A stretch of 49,885 nucleotides of DNA from CAZZEX01 sp964653285 (GTDB lineage: Bacteria; Chloroflexota; Anaerolineae; B4-G1), in contig CAZZEX010000027.1 of assembly GCA_964653285.1 (NCBI GenBank), positions 1 through 49,885 of the forward strand. Direction: 5' to 3'. Position 1 is the stretch's first letter. Each line of letters starts with the position of its first letter. Shown piece by piece: positions 41,608 to 49,885 of this stretch. A program made the translations under genes and the position numbers. The notes beneath the pieces were generated by a model, which was given only the letters and a program-made list of their open reading frames with translations, did no database searches and had not been told where the DNA came from.

Positions 41608-44304
41608 TCAGCGAATGGTACGCACCCTGATCTCGAATTCGTTCTTCGTTCCGCTGTTGAGCGAGAACGGGATGGCGCAGGCCGGGTTACCGTCTTGCAC
41701 CACATTCACCAAGCCGCTGGTCACGCTCGTCACCCAGAGACGATCCGAGGCCGGATCGAGCGCGAGACCTTCCTTCGGGTAGGCAGGCACATCCAGCGGC
41801 ACCGGCGTACCTAGCGTCGGCCAGCCATTGGGGATCAGCAGGAGTTGATCCTGCCCTCCGTACTCGCTGGAGGTGAGGAGGAACAGGTGGCCCTCTGGTT
41901 CTGCGTCCGGGTTGACGCCGATGGCCCGCAACGTCACCGTCTGGCCGTCGCTGCGCCGGATGTCCATGGTGCCTAGCAGTTGGTCTGTAGCACCGTCAAT
42001 GACGGAGAGGCACGCCTCGGCAACGCTCGCCGCGTAGACCAGGTTGCGGGTGGTGTCCACCGCCACTGCGTAGGCGTCGAACAGGTGGGCGTAGATGCGA
42101 TGCGTTGTGTGTGTATCGCCCCGGATCATAGTCACCTGACCATCCATGCTGTGGTTAGCGACGTAAATCTTGTTGGTGTCGGTGTTGACGGCGATGTGAG
42201 TCGGCTCTCCAAAGTTGGTCAGCGTTTGCTCGAACGTCAGGGTGACGGCGTTGTAGACGTCCACCGTCCAACTCCCGAAGTTGGTGACGTAGACGCGGTC
42301 GTTGGTGGGGTTGTAGGCCACGCTGCGTGGCCTGTCGCCTGCCGGCAAGTCGGCCAGCGTGGCGTAATTCGCGCCATCCAGTACCACCACCCGATCCGCG
42401 TCCATGCGCGTGATCCAGATGTGACCGTGGTCGGGGTCGTAAGCGATGCCGTAGGCCGAGGTGGGAGACTGTGTCTCGGTGATGACAGCAAAACTGGAGG
42501 TATCTATCACGGTGACGCCGTTGGCGTGGGCGATAAAGGCCCGGTGGCCTGCTGTGTCCAGGGCTACCTCGCGCGCCTGTGGGCCGGTCTCGGCCACAGC
42601 GACCAACTGTGGCGCACAGAAATAGGTCGAGCGGAAGCAGAGATAAGTGGAATCGGAAGCGCCGTTGCTGGCCTTGGCCCCCACTCGCACCGGACCCGCC
42701 AGGGTCGAACGGAGCGACGCCGTGATCTGTCCGCCACTGTTTGTCGTCGTGCTGAAGGGCGTCAACGCACCGTTGCCAAGAGGATCGGAGGTGGAAAAGG
42801 TCACCGCCAGGTCTGCGATGGGCGTTCCGTCTCTGTCGAATGCGGTGGCCGTCAGGACCGAGGTCTCTCCTACCACCAACGCCAGGGGGTTGGCGACCAG
42901 GATGAGGGGTGGCGGCGGGGGCGGCGTATAGTTGCGCATTACTATCGGCAGATAAAGGTTGGGGCTGTAGGAGATGGTGGTCAGTACACTGCTATCGCTG
43001 GCAGTGGTGGTCATCACTGAGGTGGCGGTGACGGTGACGATGCTCTGCTGGCTGGCGATGGCGGTGGCCGAGATGAGTACCGAGACGTTCACCGGCATTG
43101 TCCCGCTCGGCGGCAGTGTGACGGTGCGGGTGGGAGCCACCGTGGTGGACCATTGCTCTCCGGTGATGACCCGCGCCAGGTTGAAGCTATCGGCGGCGTT
43201 ACCGGTGTTGGTCAAGACCAGCGCGTAGGCCACCGCCTCGCCTGGCACGCCGTTCTGAGTAGCGGTGGGTGGGGCGAGCTCCACGCCATAGGTGGGGGTG
43301 AAGGGGCTGCCGGTGACGGTGATGGCGTGGGTGGTAGTGGCCAGGCTGCAAGCGTTGGTAGCGATCATCAACACGGTGTAGGTACCGCTGACGGTGAAGG
43401 TGTGGAAGGCGGGGTTGCCCGTCCCTCCCGGCGTGCCGTCGCCCCAGTTCCAGGCGTAGTTCGCTGGCGGGCTGCCGCCGGTGACGGTGCCGGTGAAGGT
43501 CACTGTCTGGGTGGTCGTGGATGAAGTGGGGTCCAAGGTGAAATCGGCCCCGCTGAACGGGACACAGGTCACCGTCACGGTCAGCGCGTCTGTGTCAACG
43601 CCGCAACCGTTGGTGACGGTCAGGGCAACGGTGAAGCGGCCGCTGCTGCCGTAGTCGTGGCTGGTGGTTATCGGCCCGGCGCTGGTCACCCCGATCACTG
43701 GCGACGTGGCGTCCCCCAAGTCCCAGGTGTAAGTGATAGGCGCGTCGCCCGTGACGGTGGCGGTAAAGTACATTGCCTGGCCATAGTTCACCGGGCTGTC
43801 GGAGATCAGTCCAGTGATGATCGGTGGCGTGCAGGTGGTGACGGCGGTGGTGGTCAACGCGCTGCTGTCGCTGGCGGTGGGTGAGGTCACCGACGTCGCA
43901 GTGATGATGGCGACGCTCTGCTGATCCATCAGCGCCGTGGGCGAGATGAACACCGAGACGGTGACGGGGTTTGCGCTGCCTGGCGGCAGCATAGTGATAT
44001 GCGTGGGAACCACGATAGTCGCCCATGGCTGCCCGACGACGGTCGGCGTCAGGCTAAGGCTCGTGGTGACGCTGCCAGTGTTGGTCAGGACCAACGTGTA
44101 GGTCACAGTTTGGCCTGGCGAACCACTCTGAGCGGCAGTGGGCGGGGCTAACTCGACGGCGTAGGTTGTGGCCGATCTGGCGGTGGCGGTGATGTCCGCG
44201 GTGAAGGTGGGGCCGTCGGCATAGGCCGGCTTGGTTAACACCAGGGTCAGCACCAGGCTTGCGAACAAGGCTATTCCCAGGGTGGGGACAAGTTTCTTGA
44301 ACAT
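41608..44304 (-). CDS. Secreted PKD / beta-propeller (YVTN-type) surface protein
   Basis: This 898-residue exported protein has a signal peptide (to about residue 29), alternating DUF11/NEW3-like beta domains and PKD domains (TYTWDLGDATS and NYAWNWGDGTPGG), and an internal NLYLPIVMRN followed by a proline run. A bacterial Ig-like domain (about 495-565) and a seven-bladed beta-propeller of the YVTN/NHL type (about 580-880; blades such as PTNDRVYVTNFGSWTVDVYN) follow. It should be a surface scaffold or adhesin. The internal YLP motif suggests that an ancestor ended there and the propeller was added later. Repeated beta domains are nearly identical in places. A terminator follows. Confidence 0.88.
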   Translation of the reverse strand: MFKKLVPTLGIALFASLVLTLVLTKPAYADGPTFTADITATARSATTYAVELAPPTAAQSGSPGQTVTYTLVLTNTGSVTTSLSLTPTVVGQPWATIVVPTHITMLPPGSANPVTVSVFISPTALMDQQSVAIITATSVTSPTASDSSALTTTAVTTCTPPIITGLISDSPVNYGQAMYFTATVTGDAPITYTWDLGDATSPVIGVTSAGPITTSHDYGSSGRFTVALTVTNGCGVDTDALTVTVTCVPFSGADFTLDPTSSTTTQTVTFTGTVTGGSPPANYAWNWGDGTPGGTGNPAFHTFTVSGTYTVLMIATNACSLATTTHAITVTGSPFTPTYGVELAPPTATQNGVPGEAVAYALVLTNTGNAADSFNLARVITGEQWSTTVAPTRTVTLPPSGTMPVNVSVLISATAIASQQSIVTVTATSVMTTTASDSSVLTTISYSPNLYLPIVMRNYTPPPPPPLILVANPLALVVGETSVLTATAFDRDGTPIADLAVTFSTSDPLGNGALTPFSTTTNSGGQITASLRSTLAGPVRVGAKASNGASDSTYLCFRSTYFCAPQLVAVAETGPQAREVALDTAGHRAFIAHANGVTVIDTSSFAVITETQSPTSAYGIAYDPDHGHIWITRMDADRVVVLDGANYATLADLPAGDRPRSVAYNPTNDRVYVTNFGSWTVDVYNAVTLTFEQTLTNFGEPTHIAVNTDTNKIYVANHSMDGQVTMIRGDTHTTHRIYAHLFDAYAVAVDTTRNLVYAASVAEACLSVIDGATDQLLGTMDIRRSDGQTVTLRAIGVNPDAEPEGHLFLLTSSEYGGQDQLLLIPNGWPTLGTPVPLDVPAYPKEGLALDPASDRLWVTSVTSGLVNVVQDGNPACAIPFSLNSGTKNEFEIRVRTIR

Positions 44305-44420
44305 TGTCGTTCCCTCCTTTTGGGACGTTAGTTCACTCTCCTGCCTACCATTTGTGCCAGGTCAACAGGCGTGCGAGATGGTCGCCGTTTGGCAAATCGG
44401 CGGATGCCATGCTTTTATCT

Positions 44421-44465
44421 ATTGTACCAGTTCGCAGGCTTCCAATAGTTACAGTTTGGTTACAA
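44421..44465 (-). promoter_or_regulatory. -10 box and Pho-box-like direct repeat upstream of the PKD/propeller gene
   Basis: On the minus strand TACAAT (44426-44421) follows, 21 bp downstream, a direct repeat of TTGTAAC and CTGTAAC (44465-44448) with an exact 11-bp period. There is no good -35 hexamer, so the direct repeat may hold an activator that takes its place. The repeat is a near copy of 5164-5181. The rest of the 283-bp gap (44305-44587) shows nothing else. Confidence 0.4.
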
Positions 44466-44587
44466 TTGTGGGGTTGTGCGCGTGTGGCGATGGACAGCAC
44501 GAGGGCGTTGGGTCGAACTCTGGGTGGATGTGCCGCGAGTTTCCCGACAACTTAGAACTCAGAAATTGAAGTGTACCTGAATAGGCG

Positions 44588-45985
44588 TCATATCTTCGCG
44601 TCGGCAATAATTTCGTCGAAGATGTCGGCTGCGGTGCGGCCTGTCTTCCCGCTCACGGCCACCCGCAGGTCGCGGCGGAAGCCGTGTGATAGGTTATCCC
44701 CCGTGGCATAGCGGGTGAGGGCCAGGGCGCGGACCGCGTTAGCGATGGCGTAGCAGGGCTCGTGTCGGTCCAGATCATCGAAGAAGAACGCGCAACTGGT
44801 GTACATCCGCTGGCGGTGGAACTGGGCCTCTAGCAGCCACAGTAGCCGCCGGGCCTCCTCGCTGTTGAGATGGCTCATGCCATTCCCGGACAGGAAGGCG
44901 GGCCCGCTAACCTGCCCCATCACCACGACGATGTAGTCGTCACGCAGCGGCCAAGGATCGAACCCCAGCCGGTGCGCCTCCTGGACGTAGACGCAGTCCA
45001 GGTCGCAGGCCAGGTTATCCAGTGCCCGCCGCAATGCCCCCTTCCAGCGGCTGTCGCCGGAGGTGCAATCGCAGCCAACCACCCAGCGATCTAGCCGGTG
45101 AGAGCAACTCCAGGCAGTGTCCTCGATGACCTCAACCTCCGCCTGCGGCGGGTGCTGGCGCAGATAGATTCCCAGTGTGATCAAGGAGTAGCCGTGGGCG
45201 TCCCCTGCCGAAAGGATACGGCTCAGCACCTCCACCCCCTGCCGATGGTGGTGACCAAAGGTCTCCCCGTCGGTGGCGATGAGCAGTAGGGGCGCGGTAA
45301 CCGCGCCCCTACCGCGGTAGCGCCACTCCACCTGGTCCCGCAGCCATTCACCCACGTGGGCCGGGTCCGGCATCCCGAAGGAGAGGGCATTGGATAGATT
45401 CCGGTCACGCACGAAGACGGCGATGTCCCCCCCACCGGGCAGCCGCACCCGGTATGGGCCTGCCCCGGCCTTCAGGTCACCGCACACTTGCTCGTCGGAG
45501 AGGATGGTGAAGCGAATGTCCTCTGTTGTCATAGTCTCCAGTGTCTCGTAGTCCACCGCCATCTCCGGGAGCCACATCCCCAGCGGCTCGTGGCCGAAGC
45601 GGTGTTTGAAACTGGCGATGCCCCATCGAACCTGGCAGATCTTATCGCGGCGGCGGGCTAGCGGCAGGATGGTGTGATGGACCGGCTGGGCCAGTCCATT
45701 TCCGACGGTGTGAGCCTCTTGATAACCCCGCTCGGCGGTGACGATGCGTTCGTAGGTGGTGTGTGCGCGTTCGTCCAGCCAGCGGGCGAGCGTGCCCCCC
45801 AGGTTGAAACTGATGCGCCCGAAATCGCCGGCCTTTGCCAGCGGCGCGTAGCACTCGGCGGTGATGCGCTCGTTCCAGTTGGCGTAGGGGGCGGCGTCCG
45901 GCTCCCGTGGGATGCGCCCGGTAAAGGGGTCTGCTCGGGGGGGCTGGTAAAAATGGCCATGGATACAAAGAGAGCAGCTAGGCAT
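44588..45985 (-). CDS. Glycoside hydrolase family 57 protein (with DUF3536-like C-terminus)
   Basis: This 465-residue protein opens with CIHGHFYQPPRADPFTG, a hallmark of one GH57 branch. It has the nucleophile region WLPEMAVD (Glu at about 139) and the acid/base region ATDGETFGHHH (Asp at about 238), followed by a helical C-terminal region. GH57 enzymes are amylases, branching enzymes or 4-alpha-glucanotransferases; which one applies here is not clear. A 27-bp palindrome (45286-45312) is inserted in-frame just before ATDGETFG, adding about nine residues (GRGAVTAPL) next to the active site. It lies 32 bp after the restriction gene with no clear Shine-Dalgarno sequence. Confidence 0.85.
   Translation of the reverse strand: MPSCSLCIHGHFYQPPRADPFTGRIPREPDAAPYANWNERITAECYAPLAKAGDFGRISFNLGGTLARWLDERAHTTYERIVTAERGYQEAHTVGNGLAQPVHHTILPLARRRDKICQVRWGIASFKHRFGHEPLGMWLPEMAVDYETLETMTTEDIRFTILSDEQVCGDLKAGAGPYRVRLPGGGDIAVFVRDRNLSNALSFGMPDPAHVGEWLRDQVEWRYRGRGAVTAPLLLIATDGETFGHHHRQGVEVLSRILSAGDAHGYSLITLGIYLRQHPPQAEVEVIEDTAWSCSHRLDRWVVGCDCTSGDSRWKGALRRALDNLACDLDCVYVQEAHRLGFDPWPLRDDYIVVVMGQVSGPAFLSGNGMSHLNSEEARRLLWLLEAQFHRQRMYTSCAFFFDDLDRHEPCYAIANAVRALALTRYATGDNLSHGFRRDLRVAVSGKTGRTAADIFDEIIADAKI
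45286..45312. repeat. 27-bp perfect palindrome in-frame in GH57
   Basis: Two perfect 13-bp arms (GTAGGGGCGCGGT and its complement) flank one central base. Its length of exactly nine codons keeps the frame. It has the same length and tips as the palindrome at 7445-7471. Confidence 0.85.
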
Positions 45986-46017
45986 TTGTCAATTGTCGGT
46001 AGGGTGGTCTGCGTTCG

Positions 46018-46974
46018 TCACCTGCTTGAAATAGTCCACAGGTCCCGCACCAGGAATTCCTGAAAATCACCGATGTGTTCGCGCAATCGCTCTTCAGTAG
46101 TCATCTCCGGCCGGGGATCAACGTAATAAACGCCGTCCAACCTGGTCAGAGCGACTGTGTAGCCCAGGAAGTGGTTGCTCTTGAAGGTTGAATTGATGCC
46201 GAAGATGCTACGGCTCCGGCGTGCACGCTGGACGTCGTGCAGGAAGATTGCGACTACCGGTATGTCTCTACCGAGGAATTCTGTCAGGAGGTACTTGTCG
46301 AGGAAAATCTTGTCGAGCCGGTCCTTGCTCGTAGTCTTGACCGAGCCCACAACCTCGGAGGGGTGGATGAATTCGGTTTCGGAAGTCACGATCGCTTTGT
46401 CACGTGAGAACACCAAGTCCAGGTCATAGGCCATCTCGTAGCCAGGATAGCCTGGGATGGGGATACGGATACGCCGACTTTCACATTCCAGTCCTACCTC
46501 CTGGATAATGAGTTTGACGAGCGTCTCGAACAGTTGTCCCACTCGCTTCCGGGACTGGTTAGGGTTCTCGAACGAGTCGCCGATGCTGCCAATAGTCTGT
46601 TGAACCGTATAGACGGTTTGGTTGGCTTCGTTTGTGGCAATGTACTGCTGAGTCCCCTTCTGGTCAATGGCTGTGTCCTGATATCGTTTGAGATCGGCGA
46701 GGAAAGCATCGAAGCGCTCAAATGTGGCTTTGAAATCATCTGCTGATTCTATGAACGGGTTGACGTTCAGGGGGCGGGTGATCCTGTGACTGTACGCCTC
46801 ACTATACTGGTAGAAAATGTAGTTGTGGTGTGAGGGGGAGATAATTCGTGTAGGTTGTATTTGCTCAATGAAGGTCAGGAAGGCCAGGCAGAGAGTAAAG
46901 TAGTCGTTCAGATCGCTGAACGCTGACCGATCCTGTACGCTTTCCTGGAGATCAGTCAGTGTGACGTTTGTCAT
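46018..46974 (-). CDS. Type II restriction endonuclease (putative, S-x-K active site)
   Basis: From the ATG at 46974 the protein has 318 residues. Its start overlaps the stop of the methyltransferase gene (ATGA, 46971-46974), so the two are made in concert. The likely catalytic core is YDLDLVF and, about 20 residues on, GSVKTTSKDRLDKIF: an acidic residue followed by S-V-K, which recalls the Cfr10I/Bse634I variant of PD-(D/E)xK. No family is recognised with certainty. The order methyltransferase then endonuclease in one transcript delays the nuclease until protection exists. The target sequence is unknown. An upstream in-frame start at 47022 lies inside the methyltransferase gene and is less likely. 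Confidence 0.75.
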   Translation of the reverse strand: MTNVTLTDLQESVQDRSAFSDLNDYFTLCLAFLTFIEQIQPTRIISPSHHNYIFYQYSEAYSHRITRPLNVNPFIESADDFKATFERFDAFLADLKRYQDTAIDQKGTQQYIATNEANQTVYTVQQTIGSIGDSFENPNQSRKRVGQLFETLVKLIIQEVGLECESRRIRIPIPGYPGYEMAYDLDLVFSRDKAIVTSETEFIHPSEVVGSVKTTSKDRLDKIFLDKYLLTEFLGRDIPVVAIFLHDVQRARRSRSIFGINSTFKSNHFLGYTVALTRLDGVYYVDPRPEMTTEERLREHIGDFQEFLVRDLWTISSR

Positions 46975-47966
46975 CGGATGGACATCCTGCGCCGGGCATT
47001 TTCCAGATCGTACTGAATCCACTTTTCAACTGGCCAATCCTCGACCAATTCGATCCTTCGGACCGCCCACTGGCAGTACTCGGGAGAAATGTCGCAGCCT
47101 TTCCACTGCCGACCTAGTTGCTCGGCCACCACTGCAGTTGTCCCCGAGCCCAGAAAGGGATCAATCACCAGGTCACTTGCCTTGGAAGACGCCAGGACAA
47201 TCTTGCGCAGTAGTTCTTCCGGTTTCTGGGTCGGGTGGGGTGTTTTCTCGTGCATGCCGTTGCACGTAGTAGGAATTTCGATCACATCACGGGGTTTGGC
47301 ACCTCGTGGGTGTGGACGCCATACTTGGCTCTTTCGACCGTCGCCTTTCCCATATTGACTGCTCTCGGCCTGGGGATGCTCGGGATATTTCAGCGTATGT
47401 CTTCCGTAGGGGATTCTGACATCGTCAATGTTGAACGTGAACTGCTTGCTTTTCCTGAAATGCAAAAGGCTTTCGTGTGAACGTCCCCAATCGGAGCCAA
47501 GATTGGCTTTGTTTTTGTAATGCCAGACCAGCCAGCGGCATCCTTTGAAGAAACGCAGCGCTGGCATTTTAATGTCGGCCAGAATCTCGGAGAAGCCGCA
47601 TACGTAGAGGGTGCCCGTGGGCTTCAGTACGCGGGCAGCCTGTTCAATCCACTGCAACGCCCAGCGCACATAAGTCTCCTGGGACTCAAAACTGTCCCAT
47701 TCCGCTTTCTTGATGTTGTAGGGTGGGTCAGCGAAGATCAGATCAACCGTTTCGCTTTCCAGGGAACGGAGCCATGCTATCGCGTCTCCCACCCGGATTT
47801 CTCCGTGCGGATGACGGTAGAACAACACGGGAGTTTCTGGGTCCAACTGCTCCGTATCGGTGTAGACCACCTCACCGCGTAGCATCGGTTGGCCGAAGAA
47901 CGTCGGTATTTCCTTATTGCGAGTGTACAGTGCCCGTGGTTCTCGTGTGAGCTGTTCCTCACTCAT
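46971..47966 (-). CDS. Site-specific DNA methyltransferase (beta-type N6-adenine/N4-cytosine)
   Basis: This 331-residue amino-methyltransferase has catalytic motif FADPPYNIKKAEWD near the N-terminus and SAM motif DPFLGSGTTAVVAEQLGR near the C-terminus, with a target-recognition part between. That order places it in the beta group. HPTQKPEELL precedes the SAM motif, as is usual. The ATG at 47966 has AGGGGA 9 nt upstream, better than the GTG at 47972. It shares a promoter (48001-48030) and a translational coupling with the endonuclease, forming a complete type II restriction-modification system. Confidence 0.93.
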   Translation of the reverse strand: MSEEQLTREPRALYTRNKEIPTFFGQPMLRGEVVYTDTEQLDPETPVLFYRHPHGEIRVGDAIAWLRSLESETVDLIFADPPYNIKKAEWDSFESQETYVRWALQWIEQAARVLKPTGTLYVCGFSEILADIKMPALRFFKGCRWLVWHYKNKANLGSDWGRSHESLLHFRKSKQFTFNIDDVRIPYGRHTLKYPEHPQAESSQYGKGDGRKSQVWRPHPRGAKPRDVIEIPTTCNGMHEKTPHPTQKPEELLRKIVLASSKASDLVIDPFLGSGTTAVVAEQLGRQWKGCDISPEYCQWAVRRIELVEDWPVEKWIQYDLENARRRMSIR

Positions 47967-48000
47967 ACGCACTTTTCCCCTGCGGATGTCTTCATAACCA

Positions 48001-48030
48001 ATTATACCCTGACTATCACCTGGAGGGCAA
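48001..48030 (-). promoter_or_regulatory. Promoter of the restriction-modification pair
   Basis: On the minus strand TTGCCC (48030-48025), 18-bp spacer, TATAAT (48006-48001). Transcription would start about 25 nt before the methyltransferase ATG. Confidence 0.6.
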
Positions 48031-48057
48031 ATCGCGGTTCAACCTCCCGTCAGACGA

Positions 48058-49885
48058 TCACCTCTTTACGGTTTCCAGCAGTGTTTCTACCTGGTACCCA
48101 GATTCCTCTTCAGCCCGCTGCAACTCCTTCCTGACGTCGTAACACGCAGCGATCTCCTGGGCCACCTCGGTCGTCGGACGAAGAGGATCGGCGCTGATCG
48201 CAACCACCGCCACCAGCAGCATCCACCACAGCAGTTGTTCAAACGTTTCCTTGTTGAACCACAAGACATCTCGGTAGCGATTCACGTGTAGGAATTGCTG
48301 CACTTCGTCGTCTTTCAGCCAGGATTCCAACACTTGATATGCCCGTTTCCCCTTCTGCTTAGGGGCCTGCATTTCGAACCAGCGCTGGTGACTGGTGAGC
48401 ACCTTGATCGTCGTGACTGCCTGCCAGGCCGCGCCCTCGTCCAGTCCCAGGTCTTGCAGCGCGTCAGCGATGATTTTGCCCAGCAGCCACTCATCAATCC
48501 AACTACGGCTGATTTGCTCAAAGTCTGTCTCGTCCACAACTTTCCCCAGAGCGTGCGTGAAGAGCCATCCCAGGAGTGTGGGCCAGGCCGCCGGATCGTC
48601 CCGCAGGCGAGAAACTAGGTCTTGCGGAAAAGACCTGGTTTCCAGGCACAGTATTGCCTCCAACTTCTGCCGGACCTCCCGGGCAATGGCCGCCTCTCGC
48701 GATTCGCGATTCGCAATTCGCATTATCTCACGGAGCAGATGAGCCATCTTCTGTTCTACCTCGTAAACAAGTTCCGCATCGAGTTGTCCATCAGGTTCGG
48801 TCACGCGGGCATCCATAAGCCGGCGGAACAGGCGTGCATTGACCAGTTCCCGAAATGGGTAATGAACAGGTTGCAGGAGTACTTCTCTCAAAGCCTCTTC
48901 AATGCTCGGTACCCCGCGTCCGTTCAGATAGGCGGTCAGTTGGGCATATTGGTGCCATTCATTGTCCCACACCTCGCGGAAGTCGAGAAAGACGTGAGTT
49001 TTATACGCGCTCAGTTCCACGTACAACCCTTGTTCGAACAACTCCTTGCTGTTCCGAATGTATTCCAGGCCTGTGACGTGGTCCCGGAAGATAGTGAAGG
49101 CATCCTCGTCGTTGTGCAACCCTAGACCTTCGCCCAAGGATTTCTGCACCAATACTTTCTCGCCGCCCTGCCCGGTCTTGGTTCTCACGGCGTAGGCGAC
49201 GGAGGTTCGAATCCATCCCTGGGTCTCGGCGTATCTGTTATGGTAGACCACCAGCGCCCGTTCGTCGCCTGTCCCGAGCGATGTTCTGAGCTTGTCGAAG
49301 GGCGCAGCCGAGGGGCCGACGCGGTTCGAGTAGGCAAAGACATCCTCGTTGACGTACCCTTCTGGCGTAAAGAGATCATACAGCAGGAAGTTCGCCACCT
49401 CCGCAAATAGGTGTCGCCGCCGCAGCAGCGGGAAGATCTCCCGCTCGTGCCGCTCAACCAGAGAGATATCCGGTTGTTCGTCCCAGTACGCGCGGCGGTA
49501 CTCCATCCCATATTTCTCGGTAAGCCCCTCGATTTGACCGTGCCCGAACATCGGCAGGCCGGGCATCGTAGCCATCATCGTGCAGATGCCGAAATACTTG
49601 TCACCCTTGCCAAACTGGTCCACCGCCGTGCGTTCGTCGGGGTTGTTCATGAAGTTCACGTATCGCTTCAGAATCTGCGGGTCGAACTCCAGTGTATTCT
49701 TCACGACGCTGCGATATTTGGCGTTGTCCTCGTCCCTGAGCATGTTCATAAACGCGCTGTTGTACACGCGGTGCATGCCGAGCGTGCGGACGAAGTACCC
49801 TTCCATCAGCCAGAAGGCCTCGGCCAGTAACAGGGTGTCTGGCACCTCTTGCGCCACGCGGTCCACCACCTCGCGCCAGAATTCG
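48058..49885 (-). CDS. Alpha-amylase family (GH13-like) protein, 5' end outside the window
   Basis: Only the C-terminal 609 residues are inside the window, and the frame is open to the edge (EFWREV). The catalytic Glu of GH13 region III is visible in LLLAEAFWLMEG. NNPDERTA with the region-IV type Asp follows, then a motif MPGLPMFGHGQIEGL like the end of the barrel, and about 400 residues of helical C-terminal domain. It should act on alpha-glucans, alongside the GH57 enzyme. Two repeats lie in-frame: a dispersed word (49283-49304) read as PFDKLRTS and a heptamer array (48696-48730) read as RIANRESR. There is no sign of frame damage. Confidence 0.8.
   Translation of the reverse strand, partial: EFWREVVDRVAQEVPDTLLLAEAFWLMEGYFVRTLGMHRVYNSAFMNMLRDEDNAKYRSVVKNTLEFDPQILKRYVNFMNNPDERTAVDQFGKGDKYFGICTMMATMPGLPMFGHGQIEGLTEKYGMEYRRAYWDEQPDISLVERHEREIFPLLRRRHLFAEVANFLLYDLFTPEGYVNEDVFAYSNRVGPSAAPFDKLRTSLGTGDERALVVYHNRYAETQGWIRTSVAYAVRTKTGQGGEKVLVQKSLGEGLGLHNDEDAFTIFRDHVTGLEYIRNSKELFEQGLYVELSAYKTHVFLDFREVWDNEWHQYAQLTAYLNGRGVPSIEEALREVLLQPVHYPFRELVNARLFRRLMDARVTEPDGQLDAELVYEVEQKMAHLLREIMRIANRESREAAIAREVRQKLEAILCLETRSFPQDLVSRLRDDPAAWPTLLGWLFTHALGKVVDETDFEQISRSWIDEWLLGKIIADALQDLGLDEGAAWQAVTTIKVLTSHQRWFEMQAPKQKGKRAYQVLESWLKDDEVQQFLHVNRYRDVLWFNKETFEQLLWWMLLVAVVAISADPLRPTTEVAQEIAACYDVRKELQRAEEESGYQVETLLETVKR
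48696..48730. repeat. Heptamer array, four to five units, in-frame inside the GH13-like gene
   Basis: CTCGCGA, TTCGCGA, TTCGCAA and TTCGCAT run in register, with TATCTCA as a degenerate fifth unit. It encodes a charged helix segment. Confidence 0.75.
49283..49304. repeat. Dispersed CCCTTCGACAAGCTCAGAAC word, in-frame
   Basis: A 22-bp copy on the minus strand lies within the GH13-like gene and is read as PFDKLRT. Confidence 0.65.

Noticed and set aside
41980..43020. A 346-residue open frame antisense to the PKD/propeller protein
   Set aside because: It is the complement of repetitive beta-domain sequence with no family resemblance.

Overview
The window looks like part of a Chloroflexota chromosome (Anaerolineae- or Caldilineae-like). 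This is an inference from protein style: multi-GAF sensors, FHA and Ser/Thr-kinase signalling, Thr/Pro 'TPTP' linkers on surface proteins, secreted proteins ending in a YLPLV-like tail, and a GC-rich genome with TTGNCN-N16-18-TAYAAT promoters. No rRNA, CRISPR array, integrase or transposase gene is visible. There is one tRNA (Arg, CCG).

Layout. 0-5 kb: a minus-strand phospho-signalling operon (two single-domain receivers, a GAF/HisKA kinase, a GAF-only membrane sensor) behind a good promoter and a Pho-box-like direct repeat. 5.3-6.4 kb: a GIY-YIG protein and a YesL-like membrane protein. 6.4-9.2 kb: a dead MacB/FtsX-type ABC exporter, its permease frameshifted by a 92-bp insertion and its ATPase beheaded at an inverted-repeat element. 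9.2-18 kb: secreted proteins (one broken, one beta-helix, one FG-GAP/VCBS) flanking a large type IIG-like methyltransferase. 18-19.8 kb: a broken Crp/Fnr gene and a cytosolic TIM-barrel hydrolase. 19.9-26.5 kb: ABC-F ATPase, coaE, an acetyltransferase-like gene, a small membrane protein and an anchored GH3 enzyme. 26.5-32.8 kb: a Ser/Thr kinase divergent from an FHA-winged-helix regulator, a radical-SAM/SPASM remnant, a phosphatase lipoprotein, a C39-type peptidase and a dead O-antigen ligase. 32.8-39.9 kb: hbd and thiolase (acetoacetyl-CoA/3-hydroxybutyryl-CoA chemistry), HIT, birA, tRNA-Arg, pdxA, a GNAT protein, lipoate ligase, DUF503 and a DNA-glycosylase remnant. 40-48 kb: a methyltransferase-nuclease fusion, a PKD/beta-propeller surface protein, a GH57 enzyme and a translationally coupled restriction-modification pair. 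48 kb to the end: the C-terminal part of a GH13-like alpha-amylase family protein.

The most striking feature is not a gene. The window is peppered with several families of very short repeats, many of them inside reading frames: (i) 27-bp palindromes with GTAGGG tips, one inserted in-frame in GH57 and one lying in a frameshifting insertion in the ABC permease; (ii) degenerate arrays with a strict 7-bp period (one with 8 bp), each with its own unit sequence, at nine or more loci; (iii) a ~20-bp word of the type CCCTTCGACAGGCTCAGG in five coding regions; (iv) G/C-run hairpins in two coding regions and beside a gene remnant. In-frame copies add short peptides to living enzymes, much as Rickettsia palindromic elements do. 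Seven genes are broken or truncated, three of them exactly at such repeats. Single-base frameshifts could partly be assembly errors, but the 92-bp insertion, the 11-bp duplication and the repeat-bounded truncations are not of that kind.
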